NCBI GenBank assembly: GCA_947448885.1 | Contig: CANFPJ010000001.1 | Span: 1 to 64,000 of the forward strand | Direction: 5' to 3' | Length of the DNA stretch: 64,000 nt | Source: Comamonadaceae bacterium | GTDB taxonomy: Bacteria > Pseudomonadota > Gammaproteobacteria > Burkholderiales > Burkholderiaceae_C | In this document: positions 19,403-27,911 of the stretch, piece by piece | Position numbering within the stretch: the stretch's first letter is position 1 | Layout of the letters: every line of letters begins with the position of its first letter | The notes under the pieces: generated by a model | The model's input: only the letters and a program-made list of their open reading frames with translations | Told to the model about the DNA's origin: nothing | The model's database searches: none | Made by a program: the position numbers and the translations under genes

Positions 19403-20029
19403 ATGACCGCCCCCAAGTTGCGTTTGATGCACGGACCTTTTTCACCCTTTGTGCGAAAGGTCGTGGTGTCTGCGATCGAAAAAGGCATGCTCGATCAAAT
19501 TGAAATCGTGCCCACCGCCGTGGGTGCTGGCAAAACCAATGAAGACCTGATCATGATCAACCCCACGGGAAAAATCCCCACCTTGGTGACCCCCGAGGGC
19601 ATGGCCGTTTATGACTCGACGGTGATCGTCGAGTACCTGGACCAGGTCCACCCGGCTGTGCCGCTGATCCCCACCGACCCGGTGGCACGTCTGCGCACCC
19701 TGCGCATGAACGCCACGGCCGATGGCTTGATCCAAGCGGGCGTGTTGGTGCGCACCGAGATGTCGCGTGAAGCGGCCAAACAGTGGCCCGAGTACCTGAC
19801 CCAGCAATGGAACAAGGTGCGCCATTGCTTGCGCGTTCTCAATGAGGACATCGCCAGCAGTGGCGAGCAGATCACGTTGGGCGAAATCGCTGCCGCAGCG
19901 GCTTTGGGTTGGGTGGATGTGCGTTTGACCGAAGAAAATTGGCGCGCCAAAAACCCGGTCTTGGGCACGTGGTTCGACCGCTTTGCACAGCGCCCCTCGA
20001 TGCTGAAATCAGCGCCGCCCGCAGCCTGA
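19403..20029 (+). CDS. Glutathione S-transferase family protein
   Basis: A 208-residue cytosolic GST. The thioredoxin-like N-domain begins LRLMHGPFSPFVRKV, has the cis-proline loop GKIPTL and the glutathione-binding YDSTVIVEYLD. The helical C-domain contains ITLGEIAAAAALGWVD. The Ser/Pro opening resembles beta or stringent-starvation-like GSTs. ATG 19403 follows GAGGAG. It stands between the divergent MFS gene and a Bug receptor. The substrate is unknown. Confidence 0.88.
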   Translation: MTAPKLRLMHGPFSPFVRKVVVSAIEKGMLDQIEIVPTAVGAGKTNEDLIMINPTGKIPTLVTPEGMAVYDSTVIVEYLDQVHPAVPLIPTDPVARLRTLRMNATADGLIQAGVLVRTEMSREAAKQWPEYLTQQWNKVRHCLRVLNEDIASSGEQITLGEIAAAAALGWVDVRLTEENWRAKNPVLGTWFDRFAQRPSMLKSAPPAA

Positions 20030-20128
20030 TGCCCGGGCAGCGCCCAAGCCGGTTGGTTCTGTGGGGTGTGGCAGGGCGCTGAAGGCTTGGCACATCCATC
20101 CCGCGTCCTTTTCAGCCAGGAGTTTGCT

Positions 20129-21118
20129 TTGAAATCATTCGCCTTTTGGACCCAGTGGATCGCTCCCTTGGTGTTGGCGGCCAGCATGGCCCCGATGGTT
20201 GGCGCCCAGGGCTATCCCAGCAAAGCCGTGACACTCGTCTCCCCCTTTGCCGCGGGCGGCACCAGTGACGTGATTGCCCGCGCCACGGCCCGGTTGCTCG
20301 AAGGCGAATTGGGTCAGTCGGTGGTGGTGGTCAACCGATTGGGGGCGGGCGGCACGATCGGCATTGCCTCCATCTTCAGTGGGCCTGCCGATGGCCATCA
20401 ATTGGTGATGGGCGGCTTGGGGTCGGTGGTGTTCACCTCAGCGGTCTACAAAGGTCGTTTGACCTATGACCCCATCAAAGACCTGTTGCCGGTCGGTGTG
20501 GTGGGCAGTGCCCCTTCGGTCATCACGGTGCGAGCCAGCTTGAATGTGAAAACCTTGCCGGAGTTGATTGCCCTGGCCAAAGCCAACCCCGACAAGCTCA
20601 GCTTTGGCTCGGCCGGTGTGGGCGGGGCCTTGCATGTGGCCGGGGTGTTGTTGGAAAAAGAGGCGGGAATTTCCCTCAACCACATTCCCTATAAAGGGGG
20701 TGCACCCGCCATCAATGATTTGGCGGCCGGTGTGGTGGACATTGCCTTGGCCGACCTGACCCTGATCAAGCCGGTCTTGCAAGGTGATCGGGTCCGTCCC
20801 TTGGCCATCGCCACGGGTGAGCGCAGCCCCATGTTGCCCCAGGTGCCCACCACCGCCGAGCTGGGTTTGCCCAATGTGCGCATGGACACGTGGTACGCCG
20901 TGTTTGCCCCGGCGGGAACACCGGCGCCCGTGGTGGCGCGTCTGCGCACAGCCATGGAAAAGGTGCGGGTCAACCCAGAGCTGGTGGGTGTTTTGATGGG
21001 TCAGGGCATCACGCCCATCAACCAGCCCTTGAAAGCGTTTGAGGATCAGCTGCGCCGCGATTTTGAAATTTGGCCTGGATTGCTGCAACGCATTTGCAGC
21101 CAATCCAGTTGCCTCTGA
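20129..21118 (+). CDS. Bug/TctC family tripartite tricarboxylate receptor
   Basis: A 329-residue periplasmic receptor. The start is TTG 20129, because CAGGAG sits six bases upstream and a normal signal peptide follows (basic KS, hydrophobic FWTQWIAPLVLAAS, site after GAQ). The mature N-terminus shows VTLVSPFAAGGTSDVIAR and VVVVNRLGAGGT, both family patterns, and later HIPYKGGAPAINDLAAG. No TctA/TctB is nearby. The convergent amidohydrolase shares abutting stop codons with it. Confidence 0.88.
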   Translation: MKSFAFWTQWIAPLVLAASMAPMVGAQGYPSKAVTLVSPFAAGGTSDVIARATARLLEGELGQSVVVVNRLGAGGTIGIASIFSGPADGHQLVMGGLGSVVFTSAVYKGRLTYDPIKDLLPVGVVGSAPSVITVRASLNVKTLPELIALAKANPDKLSFGSAGVGGALHVAGVLLEKEAGISLNHIPYKGGAPAINDLAAGVVDIALADLTLIKPVLQGDRVRPLAIATGERSPMLPQVPTTAELGLPNVRMDTWYAVFAPAGTPAPVVARLRTAMEKVRVNPELVGVLMGQGITPINQPLKAFEDQLRRDFEIWPGLLQRICSQSSCL

Positions 21119-21949
21119 TCACAGAGGCCAGTCGCAATGCTTGGCCGCCGCGCGGCTGAGGATCCATTCGCGGTCATGGGCGCTTAAAAATTCCAGCGCT
21201 TCGGTGAACAAGCGCAGGTTGTCGGCATAGCCCCAATCCAAGCGGGTCACATCGCTCCCCCAGAGCATGCGCTCAGGCCCAAAGTGGTCATAAATTTGCC
21301 GAATCGGCTTGTGCAAACTCGGGAAGGGGTAGGGCTTGGTGGAAAAGCTGGGCAACGAGGACACCTTGATCGAGGTGTTTTTGTATTTGGCCAGGTGCAG
21401 GGTTTGATCCAAGTCGGCCCAGGCGGCTTCGTCCTTGGGGCCGCGGGGGTGGCGACCCGAATGGTCAATGATGATGCGCAGTTCGGGGTGTCGATCCATG
21501 ATGGGGTGCAAGGCTTTCATGTTGCCGGGCACGGTGCACATCAAGGGCATGCGCAGGCGTTCCATATCGGCCCAAAACCAAGCGTAGCGTTGCTCGGTGA
21601 GCAAAGACATCCAAGGTTCGCCCATGAAGAAGATGCGCACACCCAGCATGCCTTTTTGGTCACGCCAAGTGGCCAAACGCTGGGGCGCATCGGCCGTGTC
21701 GATGTCAAACCGCCCCATCACCGCCAAGCGGTCCGGGTGCGCCCGTGCGCCGTCCAGCGCAAAGTCGTTGTCAAAGCCGGTGCAAGACACCGGAACGATG
21801 ATGCATCGCTCCACGCCACCGCCATCCATGGTGGCCAGCACTTGGTCGATGGTGAACTGGGGGCCATGGGGTGGGGATGCCCCCTCGACCCATGGGCGTT
21901 GGGGGGTGTTGGGGTACCAAGCGTGGATTTGTGCGTCGGTGATTTTCAT
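21119..21949 (-). CDS. Amidohydrolase-2 family metal-dependent hydrolase
   Basis: A TIM-barrel hydrolase of 276 residues (PF04909 type; related enzymes act on pyrone-dicarboxylate or aminocarboxymuconate). The start is ATG 21949, directly behind AGGAGG. The first metal motif reads DAQIHAW, with Gln where HxH enzymes have the first His, a known variant in this family. IIDHSGRHPRG provides the central His, and LWGSDVTRLDW the catalytic Asp. It may act on the ligand of the adjacent Bug receptor, but no substrate can be named. Confidence 0.86.
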   Translation of the reverse strand: MKITDAQIHAWYPNTPQRPWVEGASPPHGPQFTIDQVLATMDGGGVERCIIVPVSCTGFDNDFALDGARAHPDRLAVMGRFDIDTADAPQRLATWRDQKGMLGVRIFFMGEPWMSLLTEQRYAWFWADMERLRMPLMCTVPGNMKALHPIMDRHPELRIIIDHSGRHPRGPKDEAAWADLDQTLHLAKYKNTSIKVSSLPSFSTKPYPFPSLHKPIRQIYDHFGPERMLWGSDVTRLDWGYADNLRLFTEALEFLSAHDREWILSRAAAKHCDWPL

Positions 21950-22158
21950 GGGGGCCTCCTGGCTGGGGTGTGGGGTGGAGATTGATTTGCAGTCTGAAAA
22001 CAAATCGTGGGTTTTGGGGTTGGTTTTTTCATAATACGCGCTGCACGCCATCCACCAGGCCGGTGGCTGTCACCTGTGTCTTGCAGCAAAAAAATAAAAA
22101 TTTCGCTCAAGTTGCTGGGATTGGTGTCGATTCCAACCTGCAACCCAAACACCCAGCC

Positions 22159-22377
22159 ATGATCATTGAGCGCGTCAACCTGCAGCACATCAAGCAGCAG
22201 GACCATGTCAGCACCCTCCAAGCCTTGGAGGTCGGCGAGAGCATTTATTGCGACGATGCGCGCAAAGCCCAAAGCATCCGGGTGCTCAGCTACTACTTGG
22301 TTCGGTCCCGAAAATTAGACCGAAAGTTTGTTTTTCGAAAAATGGACCGGGGCTGGCGCATCATTCGCGTCATTTGA
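22159..22377 (+). CDS. Small basic protein, unknown
   Basis: From ATG 22159, a 72-residue protein whose C-terminal half is strongly basic (YYLVRSRKLDRKFVFRKMDRGWRIIRV). It looks like a small beta-rich fold seen in uncharacterised phage and bacterial proteins, where a serine-rich segment precedes GRKFxVRK and GxRVxRV. No function is proposed. It ends nine bases before the convergent flagellin stop. The flanking DNA is more AT-rich than average here. Confidence 0.5.
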   Translation: MIIERVNLQHIKQQDHVSTLQALEVGESIYCDDARKAQSIRVLSYYLVRSRKLDRKFVFRKMDRGWRIIRVI

Positions 22378-22386
22378 CGCCCGGGT

Positions 22387-23205
22387 TCAACTGGTCACAC
22401 CCTTCAACAGATAAGCCACCATCTCTTTGGTGATGGTGTTGGCTTGCACCATGACGGCCGCAGCGGCTTCTTGGCGAATTTGATAGGTGGCCAAATTGGT
22501 GGTTTCGGCTGCCACATCGGCGTCCATCACATTCCCGTAGGCACTGGTCAACGACGTGATCATGTTGTCCGACAGGGTTTCGCGGTAATCCAATAATTTT
22601 TCGTGGGCGCCCACCAAAGACTGGTAGTTTTCGATGGTCACCAAAGCCGTGTCAATGGTGTCAATGGCGGTGCTGGCACTGGTGGAAATGTCCAGCGACG
22701 ACAGACCCAAATCAGCCGCCGTGGCAGATGAAAAAGTAAAGCTGCGGCTGTCTCCGGCCGCAATACCGACTTGAACCGATACCGACGTGGTGGAACCGTC
22801 CATCAAAGAGGAACCATTCAGCGTGGTGTAGGTCGCCACATCCGTGATATCGGTGCGGTAATTGTCAAAACTGGTTTGCAAGGTGCTCAGGGTGGTCGCA
22901 TCGGTGGTGCTGGCGGCGGTCACAGCCAAGGTGCGCATTTCTGTGAGGTAGCTGGCAATCGAGGTCAGTGAGGCGTCTACCTTTTGCACGGCTGCAATGC
23001 CGCTGTGGATGTTGTCGAGCGTGCGGCTGTATGAACTCAAGTCGGTGCTCAACGAGGTTGCCACCATCATCCCAGAGGGGTCGTCCGAGGACCGGTTGAT
23101 GCGGTAAGTGGTGCTGATGCGCTCGCTGGCTGTGGTGGCCGCGGCCGACCATTTGTTGGCTGCGTTGGCCGAATACAGGGCCGCCATATTGGTGCTGGAG
23201 ATCAT
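22387..23205 (-). CDS. Flagellin-family protein (divergent, isolated)
   Basis: A 272-residue protein with flagellin N- and C-terminal coiled regions and a short Ser/Thr/Ala-rich middle. The N-region reads ISTTYRINRSSDDPSGMMVA, matching the flagellin pattern LSSGLRINSAxDDAAG. The C-region has AAETTNLATYQIRQEAAAAV and AQANTITKEM, like the ATEVxNLxxxQILQQAGxAVLAQAN region. Start ATG 23205 has AAAGGAA upstream. There is no N-terminal signal, as expected for type III export. No other flagellar gene lies in the window, and the unusual N-terminus (MISSTNMAALYSANAANKW) suggests a secondary or specialised filament protein. Confidence 0.85.
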   Translation of the reverse strand: MISSTNMAALYSANAANKWSAAATTASERISTTYRINRSSDDPSGMMVATSLSTDLSSYSRTLDNIHSGIAAVQKVDASLTSIASYLTEMRTLAVTAASTTDATTLSTLQTSFDNYRTDITDVATYTTLNGSSLMDGSTTSVSVQVGIAAGDSRSFTFSSATAADLGLSSLDISTSASTAIDTIDTALVTIENYQSLVGAHEKLLDYRETLSDNMITSLTSAYGNVMDADVAAETTNLATYQIRQEAAAAVMVQANTITKEMVAYLLKGVTS

Positions 23206-23587
23206 GGAAATTCCTTTTGCAAAGCCAAGATTTGCGCGAAGCATCCCAGAAATTTCTCCAGCAAAACACGAGTTCCGAAAACTTTAGCCCGTTTTACTTT
23301 TTTTACCTGCCATTACATTCTTTACACGTGCAAATCCTCAAGTTTTCTGTTGTGGTGTTCAAAACACCTCCAATGTTGTCTTTTGGGTGACGAAAAAAGC
23401 ACGTCGATCGCCCCAGGCCAGGGCCTGACCTGGACCCAAGCGTCGCCATTTGCACACATGGTTTTTGTGGTGCACCGCCGTGGTGCGTTTTTGAGGTGGC
23501 CAAGGCCAGGTTCAAGGGCCTGGGGGTTTGACGCACAATCGCCCACTTCGTTCAGCCCAGGTCGGCGCCAACTGGCCTAGTCACCTC
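23206..23587. other. Gene-free stretch between flagellin and EthD-like gene
   Basis: 382 bases with no convincing reading frame. They must contain the flagellin promoter (minus) and the promoter of the EthD-like gene (plus). The part next to flagellin is T-rich. A TAAAGTTT box on the minus strand (about 23279-23286) resembles the -35 half of a flagellar sigma-28 promoter, but no matching -10 is seen. A small hairpin, GGTGTT-CAA-AACACC, lies at 23354-23368. Confidence 0.6.
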
Positions 23588-24286
23588 ATGCGATATTGTT
23601 TTTTTGCTTATTTTGAGTTTGAGCACGTTCATCCAGATCCCCTGGAGCGGGTCCCGCTGGAGATGGGGCTGGGCTTGTCAGCCTTGGCTGGCTTGACGCA
23701 AGCCTTGGTCCACACACCGCTGCCAGCCGACACGCCGCACGCTTTTCCTGACGATCAAAAACCCCCGCATTTGGCTTGGCAGTTGTATGCCGACCAACCC
23801 GAGGCGATCGAGGCTTGGTTGATGCCCCAGGGTGCGTTGAACCAAGCCTTGCCCCAGTTGCTGGCCATGATGGGCCAAGGCGGGCGGGTGGTGCAGCAGC
23901 AATTGATGCTCAACCGCCGTTTCCCGACCCCCGCGTCGGCCGGCACCCGTTCAGCCACTTATCTGGTGCATTACCCCGGGCAGGCCCAAGACCTGAATGC
24001 TTGGAACACCCATTACCTGACCAGCCACCCGGGCATCATGCAAACCTTTCCAGGTATCCAGGGCATCGAAATCTATACCCGCGTGGATTGGATCGGCGCC
24101 TTGCCGGGCCCCAGGGTGGACTTCATGCAGCGCAACAAGGTGGTGTTTGCCGATGCCCAGGCTTTGAGTGCGGCGTTGCGCTCACCCGTGATCCATGACA
24201 TGCGGGCAGACTTTCACCGCTTCCCCCCGTTCACTGGGGGCAATGTGCATCACCCGATGGCGACCCTCGCCGCCCGCTCCAACTGA
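23588..24286 (+). CDS. EthD-like (dimeric alpha-beta barrel) protein
   Basis: A 232-residue protein from ATG 23588. The second half has TYLVHYPGQAQDLNAWNTHYLTSHPGIMQTFPGIQGIEIYTRVDW, the pattern of EthD-type ferredoxin-fold proteins (HxxxHxPLxxxxPGxxxxE). The first half seems to hold a second, weaker copy, so it may be a tandem fold. EthD proteins accompany oxidative degradation systems, with unclear chemistry. It precedes the Tat-type amidohydrolase by 81 bases on the same strand. Confidence 0.7.
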   Translation: MRYCFFAYFEFEHVHPDPLERVPLEMGLGLSALAGLTQALVHTPLPADTPHAFPDDQKPPHLAWQLYADQPEAIEAWLMPQGALNQALPQLLAMMGQGGRVVQQQLMLNRRFPTPASAGTRSATYLVHYPGQAQDLNAWNTHYLTSHPGIMQTFPGIQGIEIYTRVDWIGALPGPRVDFMQRNKVVFADAQALSAALRSPVIHDMRADFHRFPPFTGGNVHHPMATLAARSN

Positions 24287-24367
24287 GCGCCAAAGACCTT
24301 GGGTTATCCCTGATCCGCCACCTTTGTCTAGCTGTTAGCCTGGGGTCAACCCACAGGAGATCCACCG

Positions 24368-25438
24368 ATGAGCCCCTTTTTTTCCAACTGCGCCTGCACT
24401 GATCATGCTGTTCAATCATCCCGCCGTGGCTTTTTGTCCGGCCTGACCGCCGTGGGCCTGGGCGCGGCGCTCAGCGCCTGCCAAAGCCCGACCTCGGCGG
24501 TGGCCAGCAAACCCCATCGCATCGATATCCACCACCACATCGTGCCGCCCAAATATGCGGCCGATTTGGCCCGCTTGGGTGGCGGGGGAGCGCCCAAATG
24601 GTCGACGCAGATGTCGCTGGAGAACATGGATCAAAACGGCATTGCCACCTCGGTGGTGGCCTTGATGCAACCGGGCGCCTTTTTCAGCCAGGCCGAAACC
24701 GACCGGCGCCTGGCGCGGGAGTCCAATGAGTTTGCGGCCCAAATGGGCCGCGACCACCCGGGGCGGTTTGGCTCGTTTGCTACCTTGCCGTTGATGGACA
24801 CCGAGGGCAGCTTGCGCGAGATTGAATACGCCATGGACACCCTCAAAGCCGATGGCATTGGCTTGATGACCAGCTACGCCACCCACTACATGGGCGACAG
24901 GCGGTTTTGGCCGATTTGGGAGGAGCTCAATCGGCGCAAGGCGGTCATTTACACGCACCCACTGACGGCGGCGTGTTGCCGCAATCCCATCGAAGGCTTG
25001 CCGCCTTCTTCGATTGAATTTGCCACGGACACGACGCGCACCATTGCCAGCTTGTTGTTCAGTGGGGCCGCCCATCGGTTTCCGGACATCCGTTGGATTT
25101 GGTCCCACAGCGGCGGCACCATGCCGTTTTTGTGGAGCCGTTTCACCCGGCAAGAGTTCGATTTGGGCGCCAAGGCCAAAGAGGTGTTGCCGCAAGGTGT
25201 GCTGCATGAGATCAAGCGTTTTTACTATGACACCGCGCAAGGACACCACGAAGGGGCCATGGCGGCATTGCGGGTGTTGGTGCCCAGCTCGCAAATCATG
25301 TTCGGCAGCGACTACCCCTACCGTTCGGCCGAAGAGGTGCGCTTGGGTTTGGGCGAGCGTTCGTTCACAGCGGCCGAGCGCGAGGCGATTGACCGCGGCA
25401 ATGCCTTGCGCATCATGCCGGGCTTGAAAACCATTTAA
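24368..25438 (+). CDS. Tat-exported amidohydrolase-2, predicted lipoprotein
   Basis: A 356-residue hydrolase related to the aminocarboxymuconate-semialdehyde decarboxylase group. The N-terminus has SRRGFLSG, a twin-arginine motif, followed by a hydrophobic run ending in LSAC, a lipobox, so the enzyme is probably folded in the cytoplasm, exported and lipidated. The metal site is RIDIHHHIVPP (HxH). The later His and Asp are in YTHPL, WSHSGG and FGSDYPY. ATG 24368 follows AGGAGATCC. The substrate is unknown. An outer location would be unusual for a catabolic decarboxylase. Confidence 0.86.
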   Translation: MSPFFSNCACTDHAVQSSRRGFLSGLTAVGLGAALSACQSPTSAVASKPHRIDIHHHIVPPKYAADLARLGGGGAPKWSTQMSLENMDQNGIATSVVALMQPGAFFSQAETDRRLARESNEFAAQMGRDHPGRFGSFATLPLMDTEGSLREIEYAMDTLKADGIGLMTSYATHYMGDRRFWPIWEELNRRKAVIYTHPLTAACCRNPIEGLPPSSIEFATDTTRTIASLLFSGAAHRFPDIRWIWSHSGGTMPFLWSRFTRQEFDLGAKAKEVLPQGVLHEIKRFYYDTAQGHHEGAMAALRVLVPSSQIMFGSDYPYRSAEEVRLGLGERSFTAAEREAIDRGNALRIMPGLKTI

Positions 25439-25504
25439 GCCTCAGGCCACCAGCGCCCAACTGAGGGCGAACGACCCGTCCCGTGGGTCACGCGACCCAG
25501 GGTT

Positions 25505-26602
25505 TCAGGCCGCGAGGGTGATGGGCTTTGTCATGGGCGGATCGATGTGCGCAAAGTGCGGCATGACCTCCTTGGCGATCAAATCCAAGGTTTGCAGCGC
25601 ATCTTCAGTGCGGTTGCCGCCAAAGTTGATTTGCATCGATGGCTCCACCACGCCAAACTGATCCAAGTTGGCTTGCACCTGCTCGATCATGTCTTGCGGG
25701 GTGCCCACATATGCGGCTTTGTTGTCGATGATTTTTTGGGGCGTCATGGCCAAAATGTTGGCCACCATTTTGTCGTAGCCAGGGTATTGGTCAGAGGTCT
25801 TACCCTCCCAAGACTGCACCGCCTCGGCAAAGGTTTCCAAGTAGCGCGTCATGATGCGCTCAAAACCTTCGCGGGCCTGGTCGCGCGAGCGTGAGATGCA
25901 GCAAAACTGTGACATTTGCACTTGTTCGGCGCCCGGTGCGTGGCCGGAATCCGCCCACATTTGGCGGTACATCTTGACGTATTCCTGCAAGGTGCCGGGC
26001 TTGCCCGCATAGGGCACGATCATGACGTTGAAGCCATTGCGCGCCGCATAGGTGAAGGATTCTTCAGACGAAATCGCCGCGATCCAGATGGGTGGGTGCG
26101 GTTGCTGAAAAGGCCTGGGCATGAGGTGCACGTCGTCGAGGTGCCAAAATTTTCCACGTGATTGGACGCGGTCTTGGGTCCACAGTTGCTTGATCATGCC
26201 AATGGCTTCTTCAAACCGCGCTCGGCTTTCTGCCATGGGCACACCAAACACCTCGAATTCCTTGGGCAAAAAAGCGCGACCAAAACCTGCGTCAAGCCGG
26301 CCCCGGCTCATGTTGTCGAGCATGCTCAAGTCGCCGGCCAAGTGCGCGGGGTGGTGAAACGCAGGGATGACTGCGCCGGTCATCACCCTGACGCGTTGGG
26401 TGCGCACGGCCAATGCAGACAAAAAGACGCTGGGGTTGGGCGAATGACCGCCGTAGTCGTAGAACGAGTGCTCGACCGTCTTCACGCTGTGAAAGCCCAA
26501 GCGGTCTGCGGCCTCGGCCAAGGTGATGCATTGCTGATAGTAGTCAGCCGTGCTGCTGTCGCTGGGGCGAAACGAAGGGAAAAAGTTGATGCCGAATTTC
26601 AT
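25505..26602 (-). CDS. LLM-class flavin-dependent monooxygenase (luciferase-like)
   Basis: A 365-residue TIM-barrel of the bacterial luciferase/alkanesulfonate monooxygenase superfamily, which uses reduced FMN or F420. The N-terminus MKFGINFFPSF, the VKTVEHSFYDYGG segment, the MTGAVIPAFHHPAHLAGD block and GRLDAGFGRAFLPKEFEVFGVP are family hallmarks. In this order, FMNH2 is likely. It is divergent from the TRAP transporter, and the 210-base spacer holds a candidate operator. The substrate is unknown, but it could work with the nearby hydrolases. Confidence 0.88.
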   Translation of the reverse strand: MKFGINFFPSFRPSDSSTADYYQQCITLAEAADRLGFHSVKTVEHSFYDYGGHSPNPSVFLSALAVRTQRVRVMTGAVIPAFHHPAHLAGDLSMLDNMSRGRLDAGFGRAFLPKEFEVFGVPMAESRARFEEAIGMIKQLWTQDRVQSRGKFWHLDDVHLMPRPFQQPHPPIWIAAISSEESFTYAARNGFNVMIVPYAGKPGTLQEYVKMYRQMWADSGHAPGAEQVQMSQFCCISRSRDQAREGFERIMTRYLETFAEAVQSWEGKTSDQYPGYDKMVANILAMTPQKIIDNKAAYVGTPQDMIEQVQANLDQFGVVEPSMQINFGGNRTEDALQTLDLIAKEVMPHFAHIDPPMTKPITLAA

Positions 26603-26676
26603 GCCGTGCCCTTGTTGAAGGTGGTCTGAATGGGGATCGAACAGGTCATCGACCCACGAGGAAGCGTCATCTGTGA

Positions 26677-26697
26677 TGCGGTTTTATATTAACCACA
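26677..26697. promoter_or_regulatory. Candidate operator between LLM oxygenase and TRAP transporter
   Basis: TGCGGTT and AACCACA form an inverted repeat (six of seven positions matching) around the AT-only spacer TTATATT. It lies in the divergent promoter region, about 75 bases from the LLM start and 116 bases from dctP. The arm-and-spacer layout resembles dimer-binding operators, but no cognate regulator is identified. Confidence 0.35.
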
Positions 26698-26812
26698 AGA
26701 CGGTGCTTCAAGGAGAGATTGAGCGTTCTGGTTTACCCGGGTTACCGATGCAGGAAGCGCCGATAAACTGAAACGAGTTCACAAAATTTTCAATTCACCG
26801 ATAGGAGACGAC

Positions 26813-27865
26813 ATGGCACTTTCACGACGCCAATGGGTGACACGCAGCGCAGTGGCCACCGGCATGGTGGCCTTTCCATCTCTGGTTTTGCCGCAGCAAA
26901 AGTTCGAAGTCAAGGTGGCCAATTTTGTGGGGCCGCAACACTTCCAGTCGCAGTGGCTGGTGAAGTGGGGCGAAGCCTTGGAGAAAAAGTCCAACGGCCG
27001 ACTGAGCTTCAAGCACTTTCCCGGGGCGCAAATGGGGCCGACCCCCAAGCATTTCGACTTCGCCCGCGATGGCACGGCAGAGATGTCGTTTTTCTTGCAT
27101 GGCTCAACGCCAGGGCGCTTTCAGCTGACCGAGATCGTGAACATGCCTTACTTGGTGGGCAGTGCCGAGATTGGCATCAAGGTGCTCAACGATCCCGAGT
27201 TGCGCGCCAAATATTTGGACGCAGAGCACCGTGGGACCAAGGTGTTGTTTTTGTTCACCCACCAACCCGGCAGCGTTCACACCACCAAAAAAGCCATCCG
27301 CACCCTGGACGACTTCAAAGGCCAGCGCCTGCGATTTTCCACCCCAGCGATTCGCGAGTTCATCGCCGCCCTGGGGGCGACGCCTGTGGGCGTGCCACCC
27401 ACCGAAGTGGCGGAGCAACTGCAAAAAGGCACGCTGGACGGTGCCTTCACCGACTACGGCGGCGCTGGGATTGCCTGGAAGCTGGGGGGTATTTGCAAAT
27501 TCACCACCGAAATGTATTGCTTTGTGTCGAGCTTTGCGGTGGTGGCCAACGAAGGCTGGTTTGCCAAATTGCCCCCGGATTTGCAGGCCATGATCACCGA
27601 ATCCGTGACCGGCATTGAGCGTGAGATTGGACAAGGTTGGGATGCTTTGGATGTCCCCGGTAAAAAGGCCATGATGGATGGCGGCGGCGAGGGCATTCGC
27701 TTGGTCAAGGCCGAAGACGACAAGCTTCGAAAGATCGGCGCTGATATCACCGAGTCCAATTTAAAGGCGATGGAAGCCAAGGGCTTGCCCGCCCGTTCGG
27801 TTTACAGCTTGATGAAAGCCTTGGCTGAAAAGCATGCCAAAACGTCCAAAAACTTTTGGGCATAA
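26813..27865 (+). CDS. TRAP transporter substrate-binding protein, DctP family
   Basis: A 350-residue periplasmic receptor. The N-terminus has SRRQWVTRSAVATGMVAFP, which looks like a Tat signal and not a Sec one. The mature protein has the DctP features FPGAQMG and the carboxylate-clamping arginine region FKGQRLRFST. ATG 26813 follows TAGGAGACGAC. It starts a three-gene TRAP operon. Ligands of this family usually carry a carboxylate or sulfonate; the specific one is unknown. Confidence 0.92.
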   Translation: MALSRRQWVTRSAVATGMVAFPSLVLPQQKFEVKVANFVGPQHFQSQWLVKWGEALEKKSNGRLSFKHFPGAQMGPTPKHFDFARDGTAEMSFFLHGSTPGRFQLTEIVNMPYLVGSAEIGIKVLNDPELRAKYLDAEHRGTKVLFLFTHQPGSVHTTKKAIRTLDDFKGQRLRFSTPAIREFIAALGATPVGVPPTEVAEQLQKGTLDGAFTDYGGAGIAWKLGGICKFTTEMYCFVSSFAVVANEGWFAKLPPDLQAMITESVTGIEREIGQGWDALDVPGKKAMMDGGGEGIRLVKAEDDKLRKIGADITESNLKAMEAKGLPARSVYSLMKALAEKHAKTSKNFWA

Positions 27866-27911
27866 AGCGTTTGCAACATTTCACATTTGAAGTCACAGGT
27901 CGGCGACAGGC

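Noticed and set aside
20129..21118. Complete tripartite tricarboxylate transporter
   Set aside because: Neither Bug receptor has TctA or TctB genes nearby, so only the receptor is claimed.
23270..23300. Sigma-28 flagellar promoter upstream of the flagellin
   Set aside because: TAAAGTTT is a good -35, but the sequence 11 bases later (GTTTTGCT) does not resemble GCCGATAA.
23401..23440. Inverted repeat CCAGG...CCTGG as a terminator
   Set aside because: Arms are short with no T run, and the region is upstream of a gene and not at the end of one.
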